A DNA stretch of 64,000 bases from Trichomonas vaginalis G3. Its lineage: Eukaryota > Parabasalia > Trichomonadida > Trichomonadidae. Shown here piece after piece: positions 1 through 9,371 of the stretch. Numbering within the stretch: position 1 is the first letter of the stretch; each line of letters opens with the position of its first letter. Location: positions 1,116,001 through 1,180,000 of the forward strand of contig NC_067206.1 in the NCBI RefSeq assembly GCF_026262505.1, written 5' to 3'. The notes beneath the pieces are model-generated. The model did no database searches, was not told where the DNA came from, and saw nothing but the letters and a program-made list of their open reading frames with translations. A program made the translations under genes and the position numbers.

Positions 1-120
1 TGTGTTTAAGGTTAGTTTACAATATCGTCCTTGAGGACTTTGTAAGTTTGTTGTTATAGAATTATATGACTCAGGGTTTTTAGTCGTAATAGTATAAACC
101 ATTGTGTCTTCTGCATTTAC

Positions 121-657
121 TTAGCAAATAAATTTTAATGAAATGTTGTGGTCGTCAAATATTTTTATAACGTCTGGGAAACTATATTTTAAGTTCAACG
201 TTTCACCTCCTTTCATAACGTATATCTTGTCAATGACATTATATGAAACACCACAGCAACTAACGTCGGGTTCTATTTCTTTGATGTTTATATCGTCTGC
301 CTCTGTCAAAAGTTTCAATAGTTCTTTCAAAACTTCATGAGGTGCAATGACATATGAGTTCACTTTTACAGGGTTGTGTTCGACCAAGTTTAACATTATA
401 CCTAAAGCTTGACAAATCTTCTCCTGAGTTTGAAGTTTGTCTTTCAGTTGTTGGTAGTCGTTTCGAATATCTGCAACAGAACTTAAGTCTCTGCTAACTT
501 CAGGGTATGTTGGTTGTTCTTTTACAGGAACTATTGTTATACCATCTTCGTCTTCGTATGGTTTCCCCACTTCAACATCTCTTTCTTTGACATTGACAAT
601 AACACTTTGACTGTTTGTTTGAGTTGGTGAATTTAACTTCACATCTGCCATCGCCAT
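121..657 (-). CDS. Maverick hypothetical protein with CCG motif
   Basis: The 178-residue protein has a Val/Lys/Asp-rich N terminus, a likely coiled coil around residues 60-85 (DYQQLKDKLQTQEK) and a C-terminal part with EPDVSCCGVSYNV. I do not recognise a family. A decayed relative on the plus strand at 12773-13257 keeps the corresponding DPEIECCGQTLHYS stretch, so this is a recurring Maverick gene and not a chance ORF. It is transcribed away from the divergent 139-residue gene, with a 64-base AT-rich gap that may hold both promoters. Confidence 0.6.
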   Translation of the reverse strand: MAMADVKLNSPTQTNSQSVIVNVKERDVEVGKPYEDEDGITIVPVKEQPTYPEVSRDLSSVADIRNDYQQLKDKLQTQEKICQALGIMLNLVEHNPVKVNSYVIAPHEVLKELLKLLTEADDINIKEIEPDVSCCGVSYNVIDKIYVMKGGETLNLKYSFPDVIKIFDDHNISLKFIC

Positions 658-721
658 TAAACCTTTTGAAACACTTACGCTTCTATTTTTTCGGAAATGA
701 CATTTTACTTAGAATAAAAAG

Positions 722-1141
722 ATGGACGTATTCGGATATCTCTTCGAATTGAAGCAGAACAAAGTTTACACACACAAACAATACAAATACATTGACAGAA
801 TAGTTCTTTATACAAACAATGGTAAATGTTATAGAATAGCAGTCTTTGCTGAACCAAAATATTTTCATAAAGCAAAGAAAGTTGGTATAACTGAAATGGT
901 GAAAGTTCTTGAAGCAGACAAAAATATAACAACAAAACTTACAGATATTTCTAAAGGTAAGTTTATAATACAATATTATGTCAAAACTGGCGTACTGTCA
1001 ATATTTGACGGAGAGAAGTCAGTTCAAGAACAACTTACTGACCTGCTGCCAAAATCTGCTCGATGGAAGCTGTCGTTATGCCAATCTGAGGAGCTCCAGC
1101 AGGTTTCATCGAACGAATCTTCAAAAGAGCATCTTCCGTGA
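722..1141 (+). CDS. Maverick hypothetical protein, 139 aa
   Basis: The ORF begins MDVFGYLFELKQNKVY and is rich in Lys, Tyr and Ile, with no membrane segment and no domain I recognise. The gene is divergent from the 178-residue gene and its 3' end overlaps the minus-strand ORF at 1035-1247 by about 107 bases. The last 30 residues, inside that overlap, are of different composition, so the true end may lie earlier. Tail-to-tail overlaps of this kind are common between compact virus-like genes. Confidence 0.5.
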   Translation: MDVFGYLFELKQNKVYTHKQYKYIDRIVLYTNNGKCYRIAVFAEPKYFHKAKKVGITEMVKVLEADKNITTKLTDISKGKFIIQYYVKTGVLSIFDGEKSVQEQLTDLLPKSARWKLSLCQSEELQQVSSNESSKEHLP

Positions 1142-1247
1142 AAAGTGCTATTGGTTTTGTAAACTTCTTTGCTCTCAGTTCATATGGACCGTCTCTGTCA
1201 CCAGTATATTGTATTTGTACAGTACCAACAGTTGAAATACCACCCAT
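1035..1247 (-). CDS. Small ORF just downstream of the capsid gene
   Basis: The 70-residue ORF (MGGISTVGTVQIQYTGDRDG...) starts 14 bases after the capsid ORF ends, on the same strand. Its beta-strand-like Val/Thr/Ile pattern would suit a capsid-associated part. It has no family I can name. It is read here as a separate short ORF, and its relation to the capsid gene cannot be settled from one copy. Confidence 0.45.
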   Translation of the reverse strand: MGGISTVGTVQIQYTGDRDGPYELRAKKFTKPIALFTEDALLKIRSMKPAGAPQIGITTASIEQILAAGQ

Positions 1248-1260
1248 AAAGTCTTCTGAG

Positions 1261-2643
1261 TCAGCAAATGGAATGCCAAGCCAAAAGTTTGAACGGTCTC
1301 CATTTGTATATTGAGTTTTTTTGACTTCCTGTATGGGTCCATACTTTCACATATGGCATAATAGAACTTTGCATTTCAGGGTTAATGGTTGTTGTGAAGT
1401 TGTTGTTAAAGTTCATAGCATCTAATGTCAAGTTGTATGACCTCATATCCTCAACTGTAGAATATTCTTCTCTTGGATAATATTTGCCATCTATGTTTAT
1501 ATGATATTTAATACCAGGGTTGTAGAAACAAGAATAGTCATTTATAGTTCGTCTGAACAGTACAAACATAGTATCTGCATGTTTCATTGCAGTTGTTAAA
1601 GCAATATCTGTTCTTGCACCTGGGTCAGCACTTTGGTTTCCAACTTCACCTGCAAAGTCTTTGACAGATATTTGGTGTATAGGGAACATAAGTGGAACTG
1701 CAATATATTTGGCAGCTAAAGCATTTGAAATATCTGGGTCCAACATATAGACTGCAAGTCTGCTTTCTATTCTCTTGCATTCAAATTTTTCGCATGTAAA
1801 CCTAACTGGGTCCCAAGCAGTTCCAGCAGCATTGAAATAATAGTTTACTTCAGTGTTGAGGTTTGAGAAACCAAAGTCTAAGTCAACTTTGTCTTTGCAA
1901 AATTCGGCGAATGACGTTTTATTTGTTCCCTCTACGTCTGTAATAGTGAATGGGTCTTGTGTTGGTGCAATGACTAAGTTATTTTTGCTTGGAGTAAGTT
2001 CGATAGAAATTTTTCCTGCCCAGTTTGGCAAGTATCTTAAAAACCTGAAGATGAGGAAAGATGACAAAGGAACTCTAAGTTTCAGTTTTACTTTGGTTAC
2101 TGCTGCTGCAGTTTGTCCAGAAAGGTTAACATAAACTCCTGGAACGTTAGGGTCAAGTCTTCTTATTTTCTCAATAGTTGCATACTGGTCTGTTTGTTCT
2201 CTAGCTTGTGGTTGTACTGAGTTTCTCAAAGCGAACCATTCATAGTTTGCCCATGTTACTGTTTGAACTAAGTCAGAGTTAGAATATATCTTATATCCCA
2301 TGAAAACTTCTGGAGCATATTGGTATCCGACATAGAAAATTCCATTGCAACCTTTCTTGTCAGACAACTTGGCAGAAGGTTTTATTTCAATGTCTTGTTC
2401 CACGTATAAGAATGAGTTGTCAATAGAAATTATATGAAACCTGTCGCAAGCAATATCTACTGTTGTTGAAGAACCTTCTCCAAACTCACCTACATTTCCA
2501 TAAGAAACAGCAGTTGTATATTCGTAAGTTCCAGGAACTATTTCTGACCTTCTAATGGCATTGTCGCATTCGTTATACCATTCGGAAACATTTCCGTTCA
2601 TGGCATCCAAAACTGTTGGCGTTATATTCTGAGCGGCGTACAT
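1261..2643 (-). CDS. Major capsid protein, double-jelly-roll type
   Basis: The 460-residue protein is rich in aromatic residues and beta-strand-like runs and has the length usual for Polinton and virophage major capsid proteins. The central VPLSSFLIFRFLRYLP stretch corresponds to IPVRRFLP in the capsid region at 56048-57623. The second half (MLDPDISNALAAKYIAVPL, then a jelly-roll-like run to the C terminus) parallels the downstream capsid ORF there. Trimers of this protein would form the icosahedral shell. It lies between a 70-residue ORF and the long coiled-coil gene, all on one strand. The assignment rests on size, composition, position and resemblance between the copies, not on a database search. 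Confidence 0.75.
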   Translation of the reverse strand: MYAAQNITPTVLDAMNGNVSEWYNECDNAIRRSEIVPGTYEYTTAVSYGNVGEFGEGSSTTVDIACDRFHIISIDNSFLYVEQDIEIKPSAKLSDKKGCNGIFYVGYQYAPEVFMGYKIYSNSDLVQTVTWANYEWFALRNSVQPQAREQTDQYATIEKIRRLDPNVPGVYVNLSGQTAAAVTKVKLKLRVPLSSFLIFRFLRYLPNWAGKISIELTPSKNNLVIAPTQDPFTITDVEGTNKTSFAEFCKDKVDLDFGFSNLNTEVNYYFNAAGTAWDPVRFTCEKFECKRIESRLAVYMLDPDISNALAAKYIAVPLMFPIHQISVKDFAGEVGNQSADPGARTDIALTTAMKHADTMFVLFRRTINDYSCFYNPGIKYHINIDGKYYPREEYSTVEDMRSYNLTLDAMNFNNNFTTTINPEMQSSIMPYVKVWTHTGSQKNSIYKWRPFKLLAWHSIC

Positions 2644-2675
2644 TTCATATGGGTAAAAATATAGAATAGTTGGAT

Positions 2676-5600
2676 TTATGTGTCATAATAGAACCCACGT
2701 GGACCAAGCTTTACTTTCTTCCTGACTGAGTTTTTAACTCTTCTTTTTCCTTCATTGCCACTACTTTCACTTTGTTCTTCACTACTTTCACTTTGTTCTA
2801 CTCTTCTCTTCTTCTTTGGTGTCGCTTTTGGTAACTTGCCCTCTGCTTCAAGTTGTTGCATCTTTGCCTCATGTTCACCTAGTATGTTGTAAATTTCCCA
2901 TGTCCTTTTTGCCTTTGGGCTCTGGTCGCCCATCTCAGGTAACCTATATCCTAGAAAGATTTTGTCATAGTTTGTATTTGAGTCTTCGCGTATTGTTTGC
3001 ATGACTCTTTCCTGAGTTTCCGGTTCAAGCTCTTCAAACAGAGCTTGTCCATATGGAATAAGCTCGTTTCCAAATATATGTTTTTGTAGCCATTCTGGTT
3101 TTCTTTCCATGTTACCAACAATATCTTTTGTGAATGGAAAAGCTTTTACCCAATGTTTCAGTCTTGCGTCATTTATTTCTGTAGTTGGTTTTATTTTGTC
3201 AAGGAACATGTTTTTCAATACTAACATTTCATTTGGTACTGTCCATTTGAGTTTTCTTAAATATTCATCCCTTCTCATTTCATCGTCTGCAAAGTAAGTT
3301 TTTATGACATTTTGTAAACTTTCGTTTGCAAGGTCATGTACAATAGGTTCTCTTCCTTCTGTCTCCCTAACTTTCTTTCTAAACTCTTCACCAAATATAC
3401 CATCTCTATGGTTCTGTGTAGTTCTTTGAGATAAATGTTCTAGAACGTCAGGTGTTATATTTCCTTCAGCCATGTTCATTTCATACTGGTCCAAAATATC
3501 TGCATCTTTCATATCTTTCAATGGCATTAAAGCCGCGCTGAAAATACCAGCTAAATCTGGTTCACCATTGACTTCCATTGCGTCTACAACTTCTTGGAAT
3601 TGTGGTTGTAAGTTTATGAACCACCTATCCGGGTTAGCTTTATGACCCCATCTCATTGTAGTTCCATAGTCTGCAGAAACAAAAGTAGGTTTGTTTCCAT
3701 ATTGGCTAGGTTCTGAATGAACTTTAAACAATGTTTCATTTCTATATGTTTTGTTGAAATTTAACCTTTTATTTTCACCGAGTTCATCCAAAGATTGAAC
3801 GTTATATGCTCGTAAGTAAAAAGGGTTGTTGTATTTGTGTACATTTTCTTTCAGTTCTTCCATTCTATGCTGAATATTTTCATCTGATGTTGGAGTCTTT
3901 TGTATGTCGGCAAACATTTTTCGATATTCTTCTACCATGTCAGCCGAATTTTTCTTAGACTCTTGGAAAGATTCCATATTCACCTCATACTCTTGTTGAG
4001 GGTCAAGATTTTTCGGCTGTTCCAAATCTTCATCTAGTTCTGTGAAGTTAGTTTCCAAAGGAGGGACTTGTTCGTTTCCTTCAGGCTCTTCTAGCTGTTG
4101 TTGCTGAACTATTTCTTCCATGTCTGGTTGTATCTGAACTTCTTCCTGTGGAGTTTCTTGTACCTCATCTGCTGGCATTTCATATATTCCGAGACCGTTT
4201 TTAACAAGTTCCCTATTTAAGTCATCCGCATTCATAAGCCTTTGTTCTTTCGTTCCGTCTCTATTTTTTACGCGTTTCATGAAGATAGTTGAATCATCAT
4301 TTATCTCTGACACCAAATATCTCGGAGTAAATTCGTTCATGTCATTTGGATGATATGCTATTAAATCATATCCCTTAGCGAGCTTGTATTTTCCAGGTTT
4401 GAAATTATATCCCATTTGGTGCTGAACCATAAAGCTAAATAGGTTCGGGTCAGTATTTCCTTCCTTGAACTTTCTAATAGCTTCTTTATATCTGTCACTA
4501 AAGTCAAGAGTATCTGGGTAACCATAGTCTTCTTTAAGCATTTTTAAGAAATCTTGGTTTCCTTGTTCTCTACTTCTTTTATGTCCTTGCTCTGTTTGTA
4601 GTTGTTGTTGTGCAGGGTTTTGAACTGTTGGTTGCTGTGCTGGTTGTGGAGGTGGTTGTTGTGCAGGGTTTTGAACTGTTGGTTGTGGTGCAGTGTTTTG
4701 AACTGTTGGTTGTTGTGTTGGTTGTTGTGTTGGTTTTGGTGCATGCCTGTGTCTGTGTCCATGTGACGATGTAAATGTTTTAGGTAGTCCTGGTGCAGGT
4801 GCTTCTCTTGGAGGGTTTGGTGGTATATAGGTTCCACTAGCTAGTATATAAGTTCCACCAGCTGGTATATAAGTTCCACCAGCTGGCACATATGTTCCAT
4901 CTGCAGCATAATGTCCTACCTGACTTTTCGTTCTTAAGAAAGCATTTACTAGGTCTGTTTTGGTCTGTTGTAACTCTTTTTCTTGACTTTCCACAACAGT
5001 TGCTCTAACGGCGTCATAGGCACTTTGAACTGCCTGTCTCGTTGCTGCATCTGTTATTTTCGTCATATTTTGTGCTACTTCTCTTAACTCTTTGTCGAAA
5101 CCTTCAGACTTCAGTTTCTTTCCAGATGAGAAGTCGTTCACTTGTTTCACCTTACTATGAAGAGCTTCGAAGGCGTTCTTAAAGTCAGCATTTGTTAAAG
5201 CTTCATTTGAACTGTCTTCATCCGCTTGTATTTTTGTCCTTATTGACCCTATAAGCTGGGCTGCTTTAGCGTTGGCTTGGGCATCTAACCAGTCATTGTT
5301 AGCTTTTATATATTCTGCGCTTTTCATTGCCTTTTGCATGGCTGCGTCGTTATTTTTACTTTCTTGTGCTAAGTTTTCATACTGTACGGTTTGGTTTTGC
5401 AACTGTAAAAGTTTTTCTGCCTTTACATTTGCTTCAACTTCTTTTTTATACTCATCGCTATCCATATATGTCTTCAGGGCTTTTTGTTTTATCTCTTCAT
5501 CTTTCAGTACTTTATATTGAGTAGTATGGTTTTTCAAATTTATGACATCTTGTTCCATTTTTGCTACTTCTGCTGCTTTTTCTGACACTTTTTTCGCATA

Positions 5601-5783
5601 TTCCTCTGTACTTAGTTCTTTCAGTTGTTCTTCTTTCTTCTTTTTCTCTACGTTTAACTCATTGAGTTTCTTTGTGTGTCTGTCATATTCTAGTTTCTTT
5701 TCGTTTTCACTTATTTGTTTCTGTATGTCTATGTTTGACTTTTTGACATCTGATATTTGATTTTTGAGTGAACTCAAATTCAT
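2676..5783 (-). CDS. 1035-aa coiled-coil virion-type protein with repeats and NLS
   Basis: Residues 1 to about 280 are strongly coiled-coil (Lys/Glu/Gln/Ala heptads). A short repeat region follows (GGTYIPAGGTYI units), then a His-rich spot (SSHGHRHRHAP), then a Pro/Gln/Thr linker made of PTQQPTVQNPAQ-like units, and a globular C-terminal half. The end is basic and Ser/Glu-rich, with PKKKRRVEQ, a classic monopartite nuclear localisation pattern. Such architecture suits a scaffold or core protein that enters the nucleus. No enzymatic motif is visible. Its start codon overlaps the stop of the 44-residue gene. It is one of the longest genes of this element and I do not recognise a named family. 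Confidence 0.65.
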   Translation of the reverse strand: MNLSSLKNQISDVKKSNIDIQKQISENEKKLEYDRHTKKLNELNVEKKKKEEQLKELSTEEYAKKVSEKAAEVAKMEQDVINLKNHTTQYKVLKDEEIKQKALKTYMDSDEYKKEVEANVKAEKLLQLQNQTVQYENLAQESKNNDAAMQKAMKSAEYIKANNDWLDAQANAKAAQLIGSIRTKIQADEDSSNEALTNADFKNAFEALHSKVKQVNDFSSGKKLKSEGFDKELREVAQNMTKITDAATRQAVQSAYDAVRATVVESQEKELQQTKTDLVNAFLRTKSQVGHYAADGTYVPAGGTYIPAGGTYILASGTYIPPNPPREAPAPGLPKTFTSSHGHRHRHAPKPTQQPTQQPTVQNTAPQPTVQNPAQQPPPQPAQQPTVQNPAQQQLQTEQGHKRSREQGNQDFLKMLKEDYGYPDTLDFSDRYKEAIRKFKEGNTDPNLFSFMVQHQMGYNFKPGKYKLAKGYDLIAYHPNDMNEFTPRYLVSEINDDSTIFMKRVKNRDGTKEQRLMNADDLNRELVKNGLGIYEMPADEVQETPQEEVQIQPDMEEIVQQQQLEEPEGNEQVPPLETNFTELDEDLEQPKNLDPQQEYEVNMESFQESKKNSADMVEEYRKMFADIQKTPTSDENIQHRMEELKENVHKYNNPFYLRAYNVQSLDELGENKRLNFNKTYRNETLFKVHSEPSQYGNKPTFVSADYGTTMRWGHKANPDRWFINLQPQFQEVVDAMEVNGEPDLAGIFSAALMPLKDMKDADILDQYEMNMAEGNITPDVLEHLSQRTTQNHRDGIFGEEFRKKVRETEGREPIVHDLANESLQNVIKTYFADDEMRRDEYLRKLKWTVPNEMLVLKNMFLDKIKPTTEINDARLKHWVKAFPFTKDIVGNMERKPEWLQKHIFGNELIPYGQALFEELEPETQERVMQTIREDSNTNYDKIFLGYRLPEMGDQSPKAKRTWEIYNILGEHEAKMQQLEAEGKLPKATPKKKRRVEQSESSEEQSESSGNEGKRRVKNSVRKKVKLGPRGFYYDT

Positions 5784-5914
5784 TTGACTTTGAGGTTATA
5801 GGCTGTTCCGTCTGCAGCTCCACCATAGCCTGCCATTTTTGCTAAAAGTGCCGCTCTTAAACCTCCACTCTGTGCACCAAGAACTCGGTTTAAGAGCATA
5901 GGATTGCTTGACAT
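5780..5914 (-). CDS. Tiny Gly/Ala-rich protein, 44 aa
   Basis: The ORF reads MSSNPMLLNRVLGAQSGG and then a Gly/Ala/Leu stretch containing MAGYGG, ending in NLKVK. The stop overlaps the start of the 1035-residue gene in an ATGA arrangement. MAGYG-G fits the adenovirus-type maturation protease pattern (M/I/L)-X-G-X-G. It may be a precursor of a small core or membrane-active capsid protein; this is inference from composition and motif only. A comparable 54-residue gene lies at 10175-10339. Confidence 0.4.
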   Translation of the reverse strand: MSSNPMLLNRVLGAQSGGLRAALLAKMAGYGGAADGTAYNLKVK

Positions 5915-6039
5915 TGTTGCAACATAGTGGGGTCATTCAGCATTTGTTGTTGCAACTGTTGTTGTGGTGTCAGTTTTACTATTGGATGTTTCAATGCTCT
6001 CTTCCTCTTACGTATATTCTTACGTAGCTTACGTGGCAT
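5890..6039 (-). CDS. Tiny basic protein, 49 aa
   Basis: The N-terminal 18 residues (MPRKLRKNIRKRKRALKH) are almost all Lys and Arg, followed by a Gln-rich stretch (QQQLQQQM). It overlaps the 44-residue gene by 25 bases in another frame. It could be a DNA-condensing mini-protein like the adenovirus mu or core proteins, but at this length a chance ORF cannot be excluded. The run of basic codons and its position before the structural block argue for a real gene. Confidence 0.35.
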   Translation of the reverse strand: MPRKLRKNIRKRKRALKHPIVKLTPQQQLQQQMLNDPTMLQQCQAILCS

Positions 6040-6300
6040 TTTAAGTGAAGTTAAAAAGCGGTTTTCGACAGATGTTTATATGACACTTTTTGTTCAGCAC
6101 AAAAAACTACTCGGTCAAAGTGTTGTCAGTTTTGTAAAATAACCGTCCTATCTCATTCTATAAGGGGGAAAGTCTTCTCAAAGTATACTTCCTTGGAACG
6201 CCCGTAACTTTTCCTGTAGCGACGATAGACCCTTACTTGTCCGGACAAAGTTATACTAAACATCTTCGGGGCTAGAGGGCGCAACGCGCCTGGAAGCCCC
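6040..6300. other. Non-coding stretch with GC hairpin
   Basis: No gene is seen here. At 6268-6302 a GC-rich imperfect hairpin (arms around GGGGCT and AGCCCC, with GGGCGC and CGCGCC inside) stands out in the AT-rich surroundings, just before a run of about 20 T. It may mark the edge of the Maverick sequence or a transcription stop. Confidence 0.35.
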
Positions 6301-7467
6301 ACTACCTTTTTTTTTTTTTTTTTTTACTGAGTCTATATTTGAATATTTTCTCGAAGAAAATATACTTTTTTAGACATTTCTCAACTATAAAATTTGACAT
6401 TCGGTTAGCCCTATAATTGAAACATTTTGTAAATATTTATTCTCTCTGATGATTATTCCCCCCTCTGAAATTTCGATGTCAATTTGATAAGAAATTTTAT
6501 TAAAATTCATTACTAAAGTCTTGCAATATACATTTTTGGAGTTCAAAAATGATGGACAACTGTCAAAAAGTAAACCATAGATTTTTTCAAATTAGCATTC
6601 AAAATATTTGGTTTAGATTCTATTTAAATATTATCAAAAATAAAAATCAGACCAATTCTGAATTAATAAAATTGAGAATTATTTTCAATTTTTTGAAATA
6701 CCATTTAAGGTATTTTATTTCTTTAACTCCAATTTATGCTATATTAACATTTTTAAAGGATATGTGAAATGGCCAAACTGGCTAAGTTAAAAAATATAAA
6801 ACCAAAAATAATTGTTATAATTTAAATGAAGAAGTAATTTAAAACGATTTTATTTATGATCAAATTTTATATATTTTTTTGGATCAAATCCATTTTAATA
6901 GAATTTATATACTATTCATCTATTAGTAAACACTACAGTATATTATTTTTTAAGCTATCTTATTTTTTGAACTTTTATTCAAATCTTTGGTCGCAAGAAG
7001 AATTGCATGATAAATAAAAACATTTAATCAAAGTCAATTTTATTTTTCATATTCAAATGGACTGAGTGTTAACATTTAACATTTTTTGCTAATTGTCGTC
7101 AAAAATTAGGCGTAAAGCAAAAATTGATATTTCATATGGTTTTATGATAGATAAGCATTATATTCCACTCATTATATTCGTAAATTTTGAGGTTTATCCT
7201 TCGCTTTTAAGATCATTGAATTGATTTTTATATAAAATAGTTATATATTAGAAAATAATATGAGTTTATGTGATATTATTTTCAGAAGATTTCATTCTAT
7301 ATGCCTATGAAAAGTACTCTCAAAACTAACTTTTTCCTAATTATAATTAAATCTAGAAATATTGATATTATGTTTAGTATTATTTCATTTTCTCATTCAA
7401 TTTAGAATTTACAAAATGTCAAAAAATTGAGAGCTGTCACTTTTGATGAATTTCTGTTTATTACAGT
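6301..7467. mobile_element. AT-rich insertion of unknown family
   Basis: The stretch starts with a run of about 20 T, is very AT-rich and holds no convincing gene. Its right 670 bases (6798-7467) recur in inverted orientation at 19630-20305, inside another insertion, so it is a dispersed repeat. The right edge at CTGTTTATTACAG is sharp, because Maverick-like coding sequence resumes directly after it. No target duplication was recognised. Confidence 0.5.
6798..7467 (+). repeat. 670-bp dispersed repeat, copy 1
   Basis: The sequence matches the reverse complement of 19630-20305 over essentially its whole length with only scattered differences. Both copies share the CTGTAATAAACAG edge. I see no coding potential. 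It may be a non-autonomous element or an end module of the TIR-bounded insertion family in this window. Confidence 0.75.
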
Positions 7468-7580
7468 GTCAAGTCAACAATCATCAGTTCTCCATTCAAG
7501 TACACTCAATTACATACACCAGAGATCAAGTTCGAACACGAAGAGAACACTGTGCATGAATTCCACAGAGGAGATACAAA
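7468..7580 (+). pseudogene. Maverick coding remnant at the insertion point of element 1
   Basis: An open stretch of about 38 codons (including SSPFKYTQLHTPEIKFEHE) lies between the AT-rich insert and the terminal sequence of the next Maverick. I do not recognise the family. It is most simply the flank into which element 1 inserted. Confidence 0.4.
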
Positions 7581-7780
7581 GTTAGTATGGGTTAGTCGTG
7601 TACTGTGGCACTGCGCACCTACTTACCCATTATATGTGAATTTGACACTTTACAAAACCATTAACGTATATTTTACAACACAAACGACAACACTAACTTA
7701 ACCTTAAATATTTACAAAGCCGCCAACCACTTCACCTCACTAACGAACTCACTAATGAAAAAATAAACGTTCTCATGTTG
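7581..7780 (+). repeat. Maverick terminal sequence, element 1
   Basis: This begins GTTAGTATGG and contains the block TTTGACACTTTACAAAACC and CAACACTAACTTAACC, shared with 27673, 41111 and 54395. It is followed by short CACTAACGA-like repeats. The sequence upstream differs at 7581, at 27673 and at the third site, while the downstream sequence is shared, as expected of an element end. The matching far end is not visible in the window. Confidence 0.65.
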
Positions 7781-9365
7781 TAAGACGAGTTACGGAAAGT
7801 GAGGTGAACCGAAAAAGTGACACTTATTTGGTCGGATAAATTCCCTATATATTTACTTGTCAAAAAAAATCAGACTTTTTTTGCTTTAAAAAATTTATAA
7901 GTTAATTATTGAGAACGAAGGTGAAAGGAAATGGATATCTCTTACCTTTCATTCCTCGAGAAAGTTCAAAAACTTGGGTGCAATCAGAACTGATTGCACC
8001 CAAGTTTTTGAACTTTGTATAAGGAATTGTTGGCTATGATGTACTGATCATGAATCAGTACATCATAGCTAACAATTCCTTCGCAAACAGCGGGAAACTT
8101 TGTCCGAATAGTTTAACATTCAGACAAAGTTTCCCGCTGTCAGAGAGGGAATGGAAGGGTAAGAGGTATATATTCATAATGTATACCTCTTACTCTTCCA
8201 TTCCCTCAAGAAAGTTCAAAAACTTGGGTGCAATCAGTTCTGATTGCACCCAAGTTTTTGAACTTTGTATAAGGAATTGTTGGCTATGATGTACTGATCA
8301 TGAATCAGTACATCATAGCTAACAATTCCTTCGCAAACAGCGGGAAACTTTGTCCGAATAGTTTAACATTCAGACAAAGTTTCCCGCTGTCAGAGAGGGA
8401 ATGGAAGGGTAAGAGGTATATATTCATAATGTATACCTCTTACCCTTTCATTCCCTCGAGAAAGTTCAAAAACTTGGGTGCAATCAGTTCTGATTGCACC
8501 AAGTTTTTGAACTTTGTATAAGGAATTGTTGGCTATGATGTACTGATCATGAATCAGTACATCATAGCCAACAATTCCTTCGCAAACAGCGGGAAACTTT
8601 GTCTGAATAGTTTAACATTCAGACAAAGTTTCCCGCTGTCAGAGAGGGAATGGAAGGGTAAGAGGTATATATTCATAATGTATACCTCTTACCTTTCATT
8701 CCCTCGAGAAAGTTCAAAAACTTGGGTGCAATCAGTTCTGATTGCACCCAAGTTTTTGAACTTTGTATAAGGAATTGTTGGCTATGATGTACTGATCATG
8801 AATCAGTACATCATAGCCAACAATTCCTTCGCAAACAGCGGGAAACTTTGTCTGAATAGTTTAACATTCAGACAAAGTTTCCCGCTGTCAGAGAGGAATG
8901 GAAGGGTAAGAGGTATATATTCATAATGTATACCTCTTACCCTTTCATTCCCTCGAGAAAGTTCAAAAACTTGGGTGCAATCAGAACTGATTGCACCCAA
9001 GTTTTGAACTTTGTATAAGGAATTGTTGGCTATGATGTACTGATCATGAATCAGTACATCATAGCTAACAATTCCTTCGCAAACAGCGGGAAACTTTGTC
9101 CGAATAGTTTAACATTCAGACAAAATAATTTAAAATAATGAAAAAGTTGATTTGTGAATCATTGAAATATTAATGCTGTTTATATATATATATCAGATGA
9201 TATAAAGATGATTTTTTTAAATAAAAAATAAAATTTAATTTTTTAATTGTTAAATAAGAATAGTAAGCTTGACAAGTAATTTAAGTTTTTGCTTTGTAAA
9301 GTTATTTGGTTGGCAAATGCATTGTGTCACTTTTTGTTTGAGTTCACTTTCCGTAATTTGTCTTA
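7781..9365. mobile_element. TIR-bounded insertion carrying a hairpin satellite
   Basis: The insert is bounded by imperfect inverted repeats of about 42 bases (7781-7823 and 9324-9365) that share TTACGGAAAGTGA and AAAAAGTGACAC. It splits element 1 between its terminal region and the 94-residue gene; in element 2 these parts are directly joined. It has no transposase, so it is non-autonomous. The ends resemble those of the insertion at 18905-22786. A MULE-like DNA transposon is possible, but no clear target duplication was found. Confidence 0.65.
7921..9126. repeat. 249-bp tandem satellite built entirely of hairpins
   Basis: There are about 4.7 tandem units; the landmark GTATAAGGAATTG recurs at 8017, 8267, 8516, 8765 and 9013, a period of 248-250. 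Each unit is four consecutive near-perfect hairpins: 8021-8083 (centre TGATCATGAATCA), 8087-8141 (arms ending in GTTTCCCGCTG), 8146-8208 (arms GAATGGAAG...CTTCCATTC) and 8213-8265 (arms TTGGGTGCAATCAG). Almost no base is outside a stem or loop. ORFs across it follow from the repeat and are not genes. Confidence 0.9.
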
Positions 9366-9371
9366 TGATAC

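Larger units (their letters stand above)
1..6300. mobile_element. Maverick/Polinton fragment (element 0), capsid-gene end
   Basis: This part of a Maverick enters from the left edge and carries a major capsid gene, a very long coiled-coil gene and several small genes, nearly all on the minus strand. The reading frames are long and mostly open, so the element looks fairly young, with few visible breaks. No polymerase or integrase of this copy lies in the window. Its likely continuation is the short coding remnant at 7468-7580, beyond an AT-rich insert. The outer end is not visible, so the full length is unknown. Confidence 0.75.

Noticed and set aside
4544-4837. His/Gln-rich ORF inside the 1035-residue gene
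   Set aside because: It is another frame of the Pro/Gln repeat of that gene; the long frame is open across it.
6301-6330. Poly-T run as the tail of a retroposon
   Set aside because: No LINE or SINE body, target duplication or A/B box was seen next to it; the run alone is weak evidence.
8050-9000. ORFs of 60-80 codons repeated across the satellite
   Set aside because: They repeat with the 249-bp period and run through palindrome arms on both strands, so they are by-products of the hairpins.
7921-9126. CRISPR-like array
   Set aside because: Units are tandem and palindromic throughout, with no unique spacers and no cas genes; the sequence is eukaryotic.
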